Part shown: positions 7,413 to 15,678 of the stretch, piece after piece
Layout of the letters: the number at the start of each line of letters is the position of its first letter
Numbering within the stretch: the stretch's first letter is position 1
Assembly (NCBI GenBank): GCA_023417775.1
Contig: JAEZEJ010000053.1
Location: forward strand, 1-28,844
Length of the DNA: 28,844 bases
From: Actinomycetes bacterium
GTDB taxonomy: Bacteria; Actinomycetota; Actinomycetes; Propionibacteriales; Nocardioidaceae
Direction: 5' to 3'
The notes under the pieces: generated by a model
What the model was told of the DNA's origin: nothing
Databases searched by the model: none
What the model saw: the letters and a program-made list of their open reading frames with translations, nothing else
Made by a program: the position numbers and the translations under genes

Positions 7413-9541
7413 CGAGCTCCTCCACCCCCTCCGCCGGGATCCGGCCCTCGACTCCCCCGCAGGCCGAGCGGCGCCCCACGACGCGTGTGCACCACGGTGA
7501 TGCGGTGGTCGACGAGTACGAGTGGCTCCGCGACAAGGAGGACCCTGCGACGCTCGCCTATCTGGAGGCCGAGAACGCCTACACCGACCAGGAGACCTCG
7601 CACCTCGAACCGCTCCGCGAGCGGATCTACGGGGAGATCACCGGCCGGATCCAGGAGACGGACCTCTCGGTCCCGGTCCGCCACGGCGACTGGTGGTACT
7701 ACACCCGAGTCCAGGAGGGCCAGCAGTACGCGATCCGCTGCCGGTGCCCCATCGCCGATCCGGACGACTGGACTCCTCCGTCGCTGGATTCCGCGGCGCC
7801 CATCCCCGGCGAGGAGGTGCTGCTCGACGGCAATGTCGAGGCCGAGGGTCAGGACTTCTTCTCGCTCGGCGCCTTCAGCCTGAGCGACGACGATGCGCTG
7901 CTGGCTTGGTCCGTCGACACGACCGGCGACGAGCGCTACACGATCCGCGTCAAGGACCTGGGGACCGGAGCGGTCCACGTCGACATCATCGAGGGTGCGG
8001 CCGCCGGAGCCACCTGGTCCGCCGGTGGCGACTACCTCTTCTACACGGTGGTCGACGATGCTTGGCGCCCGCACGAGGTCTGGCGTCACCGGGTCGGCGG
8101 CGACGAAGACGATGTGCTGGTCTTCGCCGAGCCCGATGAACGCTATTTCGTCGGGATCGGACGCTCCCAGTCCGAGAGATATCTCGTCATCAGCGTCGGC
8201 TCGAAGATCACGAGCGAGTCCCGCGTGCTCCCCGCCGACGATCCCACCGGCGAGTTCTCCGTCGTGCTGCCTCGGCGCGAAGGCGTCGAATACGGCATCG
8301 AGCATGTCGTCCTCGATGGCCAGGACCGTTTCCTGCTGCTGCACAACGACGGTGCCCCCAACTTCGAGCTGGCTCTCATCGACCCGGCGGACCCGCACGC
8401 GAGGACGGTGGTGCTTCCGGCCGACGACACCACCCGCATCGAGGACATCGACGTCTTCGCCTCCTTCGTCGCGGTCAGCTATCGACGCGAGGCGTTGACC
8501 CGGATCGGGATCCTCCCCATCGAGGGCGATGGATTCGGTGCACTCCGGGAGATCGACTTCGATGAACCGCTCTTCGCCTGCGGTGTCGGGGCCAATGCCG
8601 AGTGGGAGACGCCGCTGTTGCGCATCGGCTTCACCTCGTTCGTGACCCCGGGCTCGGTCTACGACTACGAGGTGGCCACCGGCCGGTTGCTGTTGCGACG
8701 CCAGGTGCCCGTCCTCGGCGGCTACGACGCGGCCGACTACCGCCAGGAGCGTCTCTGGGCCACCGCCGAGGACGGTACCCGTGTGCCGATCTCTCTGGTC
8801 TATCGCGCGGATGTCGCCCGCGACGGCACGGCACCCGCGCTGCTCTACGGCTACGGCTCCTACGAGGCCTCGATGGATCCGGGCTTCTCGATACCGCGAC
8901 TGAGCCTGCTCGACCGCGGCTTCGTCTATGCCGTGGCCCATGTGCGCGGCGGCGGCGAGATGGGACGCCACTGGTACGACGACGGCAAGTTGCTGGCCAA
9001 GCGCAATACCTTCACCGATTTCATCGCCTGCGCCCGCCAACTGGTCGCGGAAGGGTGGACGACCCCCGAGCGCCTGGTGGCCGAGGGAGGCAGCGCCGGT
9101 GGCCTGCTCATGGGCGCCGTCGCCAACCTCGCCCCGGAGTCCTTCACGGGCATCCTCGCCGAGGTGCCCTTCGTCGACAATCTCACCTCGATCCTCGATC
9201 CGTCGCTGCCGCTGACGGTCATCGAGTGGGACGAATGGGGCGATCCATTGCACGACCCCGAGGTCTACGCCTATATGAAGTCCTACGCCCCCTACGAGAA
9301 CATCGGACCTCATGCCTATCCGGCCATCTGCGCCGTCACCAGCCTGCACGACACGCGCGTGCTCTATGTCGAGCCCGCCAAGTGGGTGGCCAAGCTGCGG
9401 TCGATCGCCCAGACGTCACGGCCCATTCTGCTCAAGACCGAGATGAGCGCCGGCCACGGCGGGGTGAGCGGCCGCTACGCCGCGTGGAAGGAACGCGCCT
9501 GGGAGCTCGCCTGGATCATCGATACCGCCGGCGCCGCCTGA
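7409..9541 (+). CDS. ptrB: Oligopeptidase B (S9A prolyl oligopeptidase family)
   Basis: A 710-residue cytosolic serine peptidase expected to cleave short peptides after Arg or Lys. An N-terminal beta-propeller (about 70-420) gates the alpha/beta-hydrolase domain. The catalytic triad is Ser562 (GGSAGG), Asp648 (LHDTRV) and His683 (AGHGG). VPFVDNLTSILD, WGDPLHDPEVYAYMKSY and VEPAKWVAKLR follow the oligopeptidase B pattern closely. There is no signal peptide. The ATG at 7409 overlaps the dinB stop (ATGA). The frame is open further upstream, but only inside dinB. The best GGAGG lies 19 bases before the start, too far to work alone, which supports translational coupling. Confidence 0.9.
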   Translation: MTSSSTPSAGIRPSTPPQAERRPTTRVHHGDAVVDEYEWLRDKEDPATLAYLEAENAYTDQETSHLEPLRERIYGEITGRIQETDLSVPVRHGDWWYYTRVQEGQQYAIRCRCPIADPDDWTPPSLDSAAPIPGEEVLLDGNVEAEGQDFFSLGAFSLSDDDALLAWSVDTTGDERYTIRVKDLGTGAVHVDIIEGAAAGATWSAGGDYLFYTVVDDAWRPHEVWRHRVGGDEDDVLVFAEPDERYFVGIGRSQSERYLVISVGSKITSESRVLPADDPTGEFSVVLPRREGVEYGIEHVVLDGQDRFLLLHNDGAPNFELALIDPADPHARTVVLPADDTTRIEDIDVFASFVAVSYRREALTRIGILPIEGDGFGALREIDFDEPLFACGVGANAEWETPLLRIGFTSFVTPGSVYDYEVATGRLLLRRQVPVLGGYDAADYRQERLWATAEDGTRVPISLVYRADVARDGTAPALLYGYGSYEASMDPGFSIPRLSLLDRGFVYAVAHVRGGGEMGRHWYDDGKLLAKRNTFTDFIACARQLVAEGWTTPERLVAEGGSAGGLLMGAVANLAPESFTGILAEVPFVDNLTSILDPSLPLTVIEWDEWGDPLHDPEVYAYMKSYAPYENIGPHAYPAICAVTSLHDTRVLYVEPAKWVAKLRSIAQTSRPILLKTEMSAGHGGVSGRYAAWKERAWELAWIIDTAGAA

Positions 9542-9912
9542 TCGGTGTGGTGCGCGAGCACGACCCTCGATCCGGGCTCGCCCACGGCCTCACTCCTTTC
9601 CTTGGCGTTCTGGAACGCCCAGAGCATCATGACGACGAACGCGAAGGCGGCGATCACCACGCCGACGATCGAGACGATGACGGCCGCGCCCGCCGCGCGA
9701 TGACTCCGAGACGGCCGTCGCAACGCGACGATCGCCATGCCGAGCCCGATCGCCAGAAGGATCCAGCCTACGACGAAGACCTTGGGCAGACAGGCGATGA
9801 CGGTGCCGGCGATGACGACCGCCAGGGCGATGAGCCCCAGCCGGTCCGAGGGCAGCGTGGACTCCTGGCCCTGCGGGTACCGCGGGAGCTCGGGCCCCTC
9901 CGAGTCGCTCAT
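9475..9912 (-). CDS. Small integral membrane protein, function unknown
   Basis: A 145-residue protein with a polar N-terminus and three strongly hydrophobic segments: GLIALAVVIAGTVIACLP (about 26-43), FVVGWILLAIGLGMAIVAL (about 46-64) and AGAAVIVSIVGVVIAAFAFVV (about 74-94). The last 45 residues are polar. No known family is recognised. It reads toward ptrB, and its final 67 bases overlap the 3' end of that gene on the opposite strand, so the C-terminal sequence is constrained by ptrB coding. TACGTT lies six bases before the ATG with no clear ribosome site, compatible with leaderless expression. It is divergent from sigB across about 150 bases. Confidence 0.65.
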   Translation of the reverse strand: MSDSEGPELPRYPQGQESTLPSDRLGLIALAVVIAGTVIACLPKVFVVGWILLAIGLGMAIVALRRPSRSHRAAGAAVIVSIVGVVIAAFAFVVMMLWAFQNAKERSEAVGEPGSRVVLAHHTDQAAPAVSMIQASSQARSFHAA

Positions 9913-9992
9913 CCTGGCAACGTATCAACAGCGGGCCGGGGCGGCAGGGTTCCCCGGGATTGTCACCCTCATCACAAGATTGCCAAGAATCC

Positions 9993-10013
9993 CCTGAGAG
10001 CGGAATCCTCAGG
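9993..10013. repeat. Short inverted repeat over the sigB -35 region
   Basis: CCTGAG (9993-9998) is repeated inverted as CTCAGG (10008-10013), with the GGAAT -35 element between the arms. It may be an operator half-site pair. It is short enough to be chance. Confidence 0.3.
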
Positions 10014-10027
10014 AGGGCGGTCGCGTT
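10002..10027 (+). promoter_or_regulatory. ECF-type (SigR/SigH/SigE-like) promoter of sigB
   Basis: GGAAT at 10002-10006 and GTT at 10025-10027 are separated by exactly 18 bases. This matches the GGAAT-N18-GTT consensus of sigma R/sigma H class ECF factors. It lies 33 bases upstream of the sigB GTG and just before GGGAG. In mycobacteria sigB is itself driven by SigE and SigH, so the logic is familiar. No good housekeeping -10 was found in the same gap. Confidence 0.6.
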
Positions 10028-10041
10028 GTACCAGGTGCAAC
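10025..10041. repeat. Near-perfect palindrome at the sigB transcription start region
   Basis: GTTGTACC, a central A, then GGTGCAAC form a 17-base palindrome with one mismatched pair. It begins on the -10 GTT of the proposed promoter and would cover the transcription start. It is a candidate operator or an alternative recognition site. Confidence 0.45.
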
Positions 10042-10060
10042 CAAGTGATGGGAGACCCCC

Positions 10061-10999
10061 GTGGACCACAGCACCGAGATCGAAGGCAAGGACAGCGTCG
10101 GCATGTACCTGGCCGAGATCGCTCGTACGCCCCTGCTCGACGCAGAACGCGAGGTCGATCTCAGCAAGACCATCGAGGCCGGGTTGTTCGCACGTCACCT
10201 TCTGGATACCGGCCGGATCGGCCGTGCCAAGGGCGGCGCCCCCAAGCGCGCGACGCGCGAGGAGCTGGAGTGGATCGCCGACGAGGGTGAGCGCGCTCTC
10301 CAGGAGTTCATCCAGGCCAACCTGCGTCTGGTCGTCTCGATCGCCCGCAAGTACGGCCGCGCGCAGATGCCGATGCTGGACCTCATCCAGGAGGGCAACA
10401 CCGGCCTCATCCGCGCCGTCGAGAAGTTCGACTACGCCAAGGGCTTCAAGTTCTCCACCTATGCGACGTGGTGGGTCCGCCAGGCGATCACTCGCGGTGT
10501 CGCGCAGCAGGCCCGTGTCGTGCGCCTGCCCGTGCACGTCGTCGAGGAGCTCAACCAGGTCTCCGGCGCTCGCCGGAATCTCGAGCGCGAGCTCGGCTAC
10601 GATCCCGAGCCCGGTGAGATCGCGGCGGAGCTCGGCATGGACGTTGACCGCGTGATCGACCTGCTCTCCTGGGGCCGCGACCACGTCAGCCTCGACTCCC
10701 CCGTCGACGATGAGGGCGACACCTCGCTCGGCGACCTGATCGCCCGCGATCCGATGCCCGGCCCGGACGCCGCCGCACTCGACCACGCCGCCCGTGACCA
10801 GCTGCTCACCCTCGTCGACCACCTCGACGAGCGCGAGGCCGATATCGTCAAGGCCCGCTACGGCCTGCTCGACGGCCGCCAGCAGAAGCTGGCCGATATC
10901 GGCCGTCGTCACGGCATCTCGGCCGAGCGTGTGCGCCAGGTGGAGCGCCAGGCCCTCGCGAAGCTGCGCACCATCGCCGACCCCGAGCTGGCTGCGTAA
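10061..10999 (+). CDS. sigB: Alternative principal-like sigma factor (group 2, SigB type)
   Basis: A 312-residue sigma-70 factor lacking the long N-terminal extension of SigA. The GTG start has GGGAG seven bases upstream. Region 1.2 is at about 12-42 (GMYLAEIARTPLLDAE), region 2 at about 85-158 (NLRLVVSIARKYGR, DLIQEGNTGLIRAVEKFDY, FSTYATWWVRQAI), region 3 at about 159-230 and region 4 at about 250-306 with GISAERVRQVE. The promoter-contacting segments of regions 2 and 4 are close to those of SigA, so it probably reads similar promoters under stress or in stationary phase. The upstream ECF-type promoter fits such a role. No anti-sigma gene adjoins it. Confidence 0.88.
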   Translation: MDHSTEIEGKDSVGMYLAEIARTPLLDAEREVDLSKTIEAGLFARHLLDTGRIGRAKGGAPKRATREELEWIADEGERALQEFIQANLRLVVSIARKYGRAQMPMLDLIQEGNTGLIRAVEKFDYAKGFKFSTYATWWVRQAITRGVAQQARVVRLPVHVVEELNQVSGARRNLERELGYDPEPGEIAAELGMDVDRVIDLLSWGRDHVSLDSPVDDEGDTSLGDLIARDPMPGPDAAALDHAARDQLLTLVDHLDEREADIVKARYGLLDGRQQKLADIGRRHGISAERVRQVERQALAKLRTIADPELAA

Positions 11000-11013
11000 G
11001 CTCCCTGAACGAC

Positions 11014-11052
11014 GGAACGCCCCCACGCCCTACAGGGCCGTGGGGGCGTTCC
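11014..11052. terminator. Strong terminator between sigB and coaE
   Basis: Arms GGAACGCCCCCACG (11014-11027) and CGTGGGGGCGTTCC (11039-11052) pair perfectly over 14 bp, with further pairing in the loop. It begins 15 bases after the sigB stop and lies 10 bases beyond the coaE stop, so it can end transcription from both sides. Confidence 0.85.
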
Positions 11053-11061
11053 TCGTTCAGT

Positions 11062-11661
11062 TCACGCGGAGGCGGCCGCGACGACCTTGTCCCACACCGC
11101 ATCGACGGCGGCCCGCAGGTCGTCTCGACTGCCGCTGTTGTCGATCACATGGTCGGCGACGGCCAACCGCTGCTCTCGGGTGGCCTGCGCGGCGATACGG
11201 GCGCGCGCATCGGCCTCGTCCATCCCCCGAGCCTCCACCAGACGCCGGATCTGCACATCGCCGGGGATATCGACGACCAGCACCGCATCGAAGCTCGCGG
11301 TGGCACCCATCTCGACCAGGAGCGGGTTGTCGTGGACGATGATCGCGTCAGGGCCCGCCGCACGCTCCACCGCGACGGCACGGTCGCGGATCGCCGGATG
11401 GGTGATGGCCTCGAGGTCCTGGCGCGCGGTCGCGTCGGCGAACACGATCGCCCCGAGAGCGGGGCGATCCAGCGCGCCGTCCGAGGTCAGCACTTCCGGG
11501 CCGAAGCGCCGGGCGATCTCGTCGAGCGCTGGAGCACCCGGCTCGACCACCTCACGGGCCAGAAGGTCGTAGTCGATGATGATCGCGCCATGGTCGCGCA
11601 GCAGGGCACTGACGGTGCTCTTACCCGACCCGATGCCCCCCGTCAGGCCCAGGCGAGTCAT
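11062..11661 (-). CDS. coaE: Dephospho-CoA kinase
   Basis: Phosphorylates the ribose 3'-hydroxyl of dephospho-CoA with ATP, the last step of coenzyme A synthesis. It has 199 residues. The Walker A loop GGIGSGKS is at 8-15. The CoA-binding segments IIDYDLLAREVVEPG (about 28-42) and ITHPAIRDRAV follow, and VDIPGDVQIRRLVEARG with the lid region completes the P-loop kinase fold. The ATG at 11661 overlaps the upstream stop as ATGA. The extra sequence open further upstream is only the shadow of that neighbour and is not used. Standalone dephospho-CoA kinases are about 200 residues, so this is full length and lacks the long C-terminal domain found in mycobacterial CoaE. Confidence 0.93.
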   Translation of the reverse strand: MTRLGLTGGIGSGKSTVSALLRDHGAIIIDYDLLAREVVEPGAPALDEIARRFGPEVLTSDGALDRPALGAIVFADATARQDLEAITHPAIRDRAVAVERAAGPDAIIVHDNPLLVEMGATASFDAVLVVDIPGDVQIRRLVEARGMDEADARARIAAQATREQRLAVADHVIDNSGSRDDLRAAVDAVWDKVVAAASA

Positions 11662-12554
11662 CCGGTGCCTGCCGCACCGCGGGTGGTCACGTGCACATGA
11701 TCGTAGTGGTCGGCGGTACCTCCGCCACGGCTGCTCATCGGCCGCCAGCCCTCGCCGGAGCGACCCACGGACCAGATCTTCTGCTCGTAGATGAGGTAGT
11801 CGATGCCGAGACGGGACGCATTGGCCTGCAGGTACTCGGCGATCCGCCATCCTGCTTCCCCGGAGATCATGATGTCCAGGGCGTGACCGGTGGCGTGCTC
11901 TCCGCGTCCCGCGACACCCCCGTAGCTGCTGACCTCCGGGAACGCGGCGCACACCGCGCGGTGGACGGCGATCGTGTCGGGCTGCAGTCCGCTCTCCACG
12001 CTCGATCCGGACGGGCACTCCCCCGTCGCCACGCCGGCCTCCGCCGGGGCCGCCTCGGGCTCGGGCTCGGGTTCGGGCTCAGGAGCCGGCTCGGTCTCCG
12101 AGAGCAGATCGGCCGGGACCCAGCGGATCAGGTCGTGATGGATCACCTGTCGGAAGCCGTTCTCCTCGGCTTCGCCGACGGTGATCTGGGTGCCCTTCCC
12201 GAGGGTGGCCAGCACCGGGGCGTCTTCACCGGCCGACGACCGGAGCTCGGTGTCGTCGATCAGGAACATCGCCCCTGCCGTGGCCTCCTCGGCCGCCGCC
12301 GCATCGGGCAACGGTGCGCGTGCCGCGCTGCGGCTGACCGGTGGCGTGTCCCGCGTGGCCAGCGACGTCCCGATGATGTCCGAGCGCATGCTCGCCGCGT
12401 CGGTGGCAGCCTCCGGCTGCTCGGCGACGGCGGTCAGCGTGGCGATCGCGGCGGCGGCGATGGCGGTGACTCCGACCGCGGGAACGGCCGCGGTCCTTGT
12501 CAGACCGACGCGCCACGGGGCACGACGGGACTTGCGATGTCCTGCGGACGGCAC
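11658..12554 (-). CDS. Secreted protein with SH3-like domain and M15/D,D-peptidase-like C-terminal domain
   Basis: A 298-residue exported protein. The GTG at 12554 is chosen because CGAGGA lies six bases upstream, and a promoter lies just before it. A basic N-terminus precedes a hydrophobic segment (VGVTAIAAAAIATLTAVA, about 28-45), a signal or anchor. An SH3-like stretch follows at about 96-150 (ELRSSAGEDAPVLATLGKG). A Pro/Glu linker (EPEPEPEPEAAP) covers about 155-170. The C-terminal domain (about 179-290) resembles the domain found in many actinobacterial secreted hydrolases and related to peptidase M15. Likely zinc ligands are His224, Asp227 (HATGHALDIM) and His288 (DHVHV). A cell-wall role is inferred. 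It is translationally coupled to coaE. Confidence 0.75.
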   Translation of the reverse strand: MPSAGHRKSRRAPWRVGLTRTAAVPAVGVTAIAAAAIATLTAVAEQPEAATDAASMRSDIIGTSLATRDTPPVSRSAARAPLPDAAAAEEATAGAMFLIDDTELRSSAGEDAPVLATLGKGTQITVGEAEENGFRQVIHHDLIRWVPADLLSETEPAPEPEPEPEPEAAPAEAGVATGECPSGSSVESGLQPDTIAVHRAVCAAFPEVSSYGGVAGRGEHATGHALDIMISGEAGWRIAEYLQANASRLGIDYLIYEQKIWSVGRSGEGWRPMSSRGGGTADHYDHVHVTTRGAAGTG

Positions 12555-12589
12555 AGAGGATCCTCGTTCAGTCGACGACAACGCCGTCC

Positions 12590-12618
12590 AGCTTACGGGG
12601 ATGACCCTGAGGACCCAA
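12590..12618 (-). promoter_or_regulatory. Promoter of the secreted SH3/M15-like gene and coaE
   Basis: On the minus strand, TTGGGT (12618-12613) and TAAGCT (12595-12590) are 17 bases apart. Transcription would start about 30 bases before the GTG at 12554. Good spacing and a TAnnnT -10 make it the best housekeeping-type promoter in this part of the window. Confidence 0.5.
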
Positions 12619-12698
12619 GCCACGTGTCCACCGTCACGCGGATGGGCCCGGGACGAGCGTGGCGTCGGGGGCCCTTCGCGATGCTCGTCAGCGAGTGG

Positions 12699-14168
12699 TC
12701 ACTCGCCGCCGGTCAGCTTCTCACGCAGCGCCTGCAGCGCCTCGTCGGAGGCGAGCGCGCCGCCACCGGTCTCGGGAGCCACGGGCTCCGAGGAGTAGCC
12801 ACCGGTCGGAGCGGCCTCGGGTGCCTCGGCACCGGCCTTCTCGGCGTCGGCGATCTGCTTCTTGTGCGCCTCCCACCGATCGTGCGCCTCGGCGTACTGC
12901 TTCTCCCAGGTGGCGCGGGCCTCGTCGTAGCCCTCCTGCCACTCGCCGGTCTCGGGATCGAAACCATCGGGGTAGATGTAGTTGCCCTGATCGTCGTAGG
13001 ACGACGCCATGCCGTAGAGCGTGGGATCGAAGTCCTCGACGTCCTCGGCCACAGCGGTCTCGTTCGCCTGCTTGAGGGACAGCGAGATGCGGCGACGCTC
13101 GAGGTCGATGTCGATGATCTTGACCATGACGCGGTCGCCGATCTGCACGACCTGCTCGGGGATCTCGACGTGGCGCTCGGCGAGCTCGGAGATGTGCACC
13201 AGGCCCTCGATACCCTCCTCGACGCGGACGAAGGCGCCGAAGGGGACCAGCTTGGTGACCCGGCCCGGGACGATCTGGCCGATCTGGTGCGTGCGGGCGA
13301 AGTGCTGCCAGGGGTCTTCCTGGGTCGCCTTGAGCGACAGCGACACGCGCTCGCGCTCCATGTCGACCTCGAGCACCTCGACGGTGACCTCGTCGCCGAC
13401 CTGCACGACCTCGTTCGGGTGGTCGATGTGCTTCCAGGACAGCTCCGAGACGTGCACCAGGCCGTCGACGCCGCCCAGGTCCACGAAGGCACCGAAGTTG
13501 ACGATCGAGCTGATGACGCCCTTGCGGACCTGGCCCTTCTTGAGCTCGGTCAGGAAGTTCTGGCGGACCGCGGACTGCGTCTCCTCCAGCCACGCGCGGC
13601 GCGACAGGACGACATTGTTGCGGTTCTTGTCGAGCTCGATGATCTTGGCCTCGAGCTTCTGACCGATGTACGGGTCGAGGTCGCGCACGCGGCGCATCTC
13701 CACCAGCGAGGCGGGCAGGAAGCCGCGCAGGCCGATGTCCATGATGAGGCCGCCCTTGACGACCTCGATGACGGTGCCCTCGACGACGCCCTCTTCGGCC
13801 TTGATCTTCTCGATATCGCCCCAGGCGCGCTCGTACTGAGCACGCTTCTTGCTCAGGATGAGGCGGCCTTCCTTGTCCTCCTTCTGCAGGACGAGGGCCT
13901 CGACATTGTCGCCCACGGCGACGACCTCGTTGGGGTCGATGTCGTGCTTGATCGACAGCTCACGCGAGGGGATGACGCCCTCGGTCTTGTAGCCGATGTC
14001 GAGGAGAACTTCATCGCGGTCGACCTTGACGATCGTGCCGTCCACGATGTCGCCGTCGTTGAAGTACTTGATGGTCTTGTCGATCGCGGCGAGGAAGTCT
14101 TCTTCGCTGCCGATGTCGTTGACCGCAACCTGCGGGGCCGCAGAAGGAGTTGCGAGGCCAGAAGTCAT
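12699..14168 (-). CDS. rpsA: 30S ribosomal protein S1
   Basis: The ribosomal RNA-binding protein that helps load mRNA on the 30S subunit. It has 489 residues from the ATG at 14168, with GGAG ten bases upstream; a longer open frame to 14288 is ignored because it lacks the family start. Four S1 domains lie at about 38-109, 125-191, 210-280 and 296-367, the last two with the typical FGAFVDLGGVDGLVHVSEL and FGAFVRVEEGIEGLVHISEL cores. The C-terminal 110 residues are acidic and Tyr/Trp-containing (DPETGEWQEGYDEARATWE), a tail seen in actinobacterial S1. It is monocistronic or the first gene of its unit. Confidence 0.95.
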   Translation of the reverse strand: MTSGLATPSAAPQVAVNDIGSEEDFLAAIDKTIKYFNDGDIVDGTIVKVDRDEVLLDIGYKTEGVIPSRELSIKHDIDPNEVVAVGDNVEALVLQKEDKEGRLILSKKRAQYERAWGDIEKIKAEEGVVEGTVIEVVKGGLIMDIGLRGFLPASLVEMRRVRDLDPYIGQKLEAKIIELDKNRNNVVLSRRAWLEETQSAVRQNFLTELKKGQVRKGVISSIVNFGAFVDLGGVDGLVHVSELSWKHIDHPNEVVQVGDEVTVEVLEVDMERERVSLSLKATQEDPWQHFARTHQIGQIVPGRVTKLVPFGAFVRVEEGIEGLVHISELAERHVEIPEQVVQIGDRVMVKIIDIDLERRRISLSLKQANETAVAEDVEDFDPTLYGMASSYDDQGNYIYPDGFDPETGEWQEGYDEARATWEKQYAEAHDRWEAHKKQIADAEKAGAEAPEAAPTGGYSSEPVAPETGGGALASDEALQALREKLTGGE

Positions 14169-14303
14169 AAGGGATGGGCTCCGATGGATGGTGGATAGAG
14201 TTATCGATGCGCTCGCTGCCCTTGGATCGCGGCCCGCGGGACTACCCACGAACACGAGTTGCGGATCTGCTAGGTCCGAGACACGCACAGGCCACTAGCG
14301 CAA

Positions 14304-14328
14304 CTACCAGGATACGTCACCCTGGTAG
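14304..14328. terminator. Hairpin between aminopeptidase and rpsA
   Basis: CTACCAGG (14304-14311) and CCTGGTAG (14321-14328) form a perfect 8-bp stem with a 9-base loop. It lies 40 bases past the stop of the M18 aminopeptidase gene and far upstream of the rpsA start. A weak terminator is the simplest reading; no U-run follows, so an rpsA leader or operator element is also possible. Confidence 0.5.
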
Positions 14329-14368
14329 CAGTTCATAACCCGGGGCGAGGGTGTGGTATTCCCTCCGG

Positions 14369-15625
14369 TCAGGGAACAGGAGTGAGGAAGGCGCCCAAGG
14401 CGCGGGCGTAAAGCTCGACATCGCGAGCGGCCATCGTCTCGCGGGCGGCGTGCATCGCGAGCTGCGGCGCGCCCACGTCGATCGTCAGCATCCCGGTGCG
14501 TGCGGCGGACATCGGGCCGATGGTCGATCCGCACGGCAGGTCCGCGCGGTGGATGTACCGCTGCAGGGGGACGTCCGCCCGCTCGCACGCCCGCGCGAAC
14601 TCCGCGGCGCCCTCGGCATCGGTCGCATACCTCAGGTTCTGGTTGACCTTGAGCACCGGTCCCCCGCCCATGCCGATGTGGTGCAGCGGCTCGTGCCGGT
14701 CGGCATGGTTCGGATGCGTGGCATGGGCCATGTCGCCCGAGGCGCAGATCGAGCCGGCGATGGCGCGGTGGTAGTCGTCCCGGGCGCCGCCGGCGGCCAG
14801 CACGATCCGTTCGACCGTCGTCGCCAGCAGATCGGAGGCGGCGCCCCGCTCGGAGGTGCTGCCGACCTCCTCGTGGTCGAACAGAGCGAGCACCGTGCGG
14901 CACGGCCCGGTCGGCACACCTGCGTCGAGGAATCCGCGTAGTCCCGCGTAGCAGGTGGCCAGGTTGTCGAGCCGCGGCGCGGCGATGAACTCGTCGTCGG
15001 CCCCGTAGAGCGCGCTGGGCTGGGCATCGGCGGTCATGACCTCCCAGCCGAGCACCTCGTCGTCGGAGACTCCGGCTCGATCCGCGAGCCACGGGAGGAA
15101 ACCGCCCAGGCCGAGGGACCAGATGGCGTTGAGATGCAACTGCCGGTCGACATCGCCGCCTGATCGGTCGAGATGGATCGCCAGATGCGGCACCCGCACG
15201 ACGGGCGCCTCGGTATCGACGAGGACGGATGCGCCGGACTTCAGGGCGAGCCGCCCGGCGACCTTCAGATCGCGGTCGAACCAGCTCTCCAGGATGGGCC
15301 CGCCGTAAGGCTCCAGCGCCAGCACTCCGAGACCCTCGAAGGTGCGGTCATGGTGCTGCTTGATGCGCAGATTGGGGCTGTCGGTGTGGGCGCCGATCAC
15401 CCGGAAGCCCGCGTGCGAGGGGGTACCGGCGGCCTCGCGCCAGGCGACGAGCGAGCCGCCGCGGACCACGAAGTAGTCACCGGGTGAGGTCGGCCAGGCG
15501 TCCTGTTCCTCGACCTGGGTGAATCCCGCCGCGAGCAACTCGGCCGCCGCGGTGCGCACGGCATGGAACGGGGTCGGCGAGGCATCGACGAATCGGCACA
15601 GATCGGCGGCGGAGGCGGTGACCAT
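14369..15625 (-). CDS. M18 family aspartyl-type aminopeptidase
   Basis: A zinc aminopeptidase of family M18, which removes acidic N-terminal residues from peptides in the cytoplasm. It has 418 residues, the usual length. Metal and catalytic residues can be placed: His80 (GAHTDSPNL), Asp220 (APRLDN), Glu252-Glu253 (FDHEEVGS), the SGDMAHATHPN segment at about 296-305 and His392 (QLAMHAARE). There is no signal peptide. The ATG at 15625 has no ribosome site but TAGGGT ends six bases before it, compatible with a leaderless mRNA. The start codon also lies inside GGTGAC-N6-GTCACC. The gene is separated from the upstream gene by a strong terminator. Confidence 0.9.
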   Translation of the reverse strand: MVTASAADLCRFVDASPTPFHAVRTAAAELLAAGFTQVEEQDAWPTSPGDYFVVRGGSLVAWREAAGTPSHAGFRVIGAHTDSPNLRIKQHHDRTFEGLGVLALEPYGGPILESWFDRDLKVAGRLALKSGASVLVDTEAPVVRVPHLAIHLDRSGGDVDRQLHLNAIWSLGLGGFLPWLADRAGVSDDEVLGWEVMTADAQPSALYGADDEFIAAPRLDNLATCYAGLRGFLDAGVPTGPCRTVLALFDHEEVGSTSERGAASDLLATTVERIVLAAGGARDDYHRAIAGSICASGDMAHATHPNHADRHEPLHHIGMGGGPVLKVNQNLRYATDAEGAAEFARACERADVPLQRYIHRADLPCGSTIGPMSAARTGMLTIDVGAPQLAMHAARETMAARDVELYARALGAFLTPVP

Positions 15626-15634
15626 ATCGTCACC
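15617..15634. promoter_or_regulatory. Palindrome across the aminopeptidase start codon
   Basis: GGTGAC (15617-15622) and GTCACC (15629-15634) flank six bases that include the ATG. With the proposed -10 TAGGGT directly upstream, a protein bound here would block both initiation of transcription and translation. It is an unproven operator candidate. Confidence 0.3.
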
Positions 15635-15678
15635 CTAGGCCACGCCGCCCTGTCCCCGACGGGCCGGAGACGGCGAGG

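Noticed and set aside
7028..9349. A 773-residue minus-strand open frame antisense to dinB and ptrB
   Set aside because: Covers parts of two certain genes with no motif or ribosome site.
11691..14198. An 835-residue plus-strand open frame antisense to rpsA and the secreted protein gene
   Set aside because: Same reason: a shadow frame spanning two certain genes, with low-complexity sequence.
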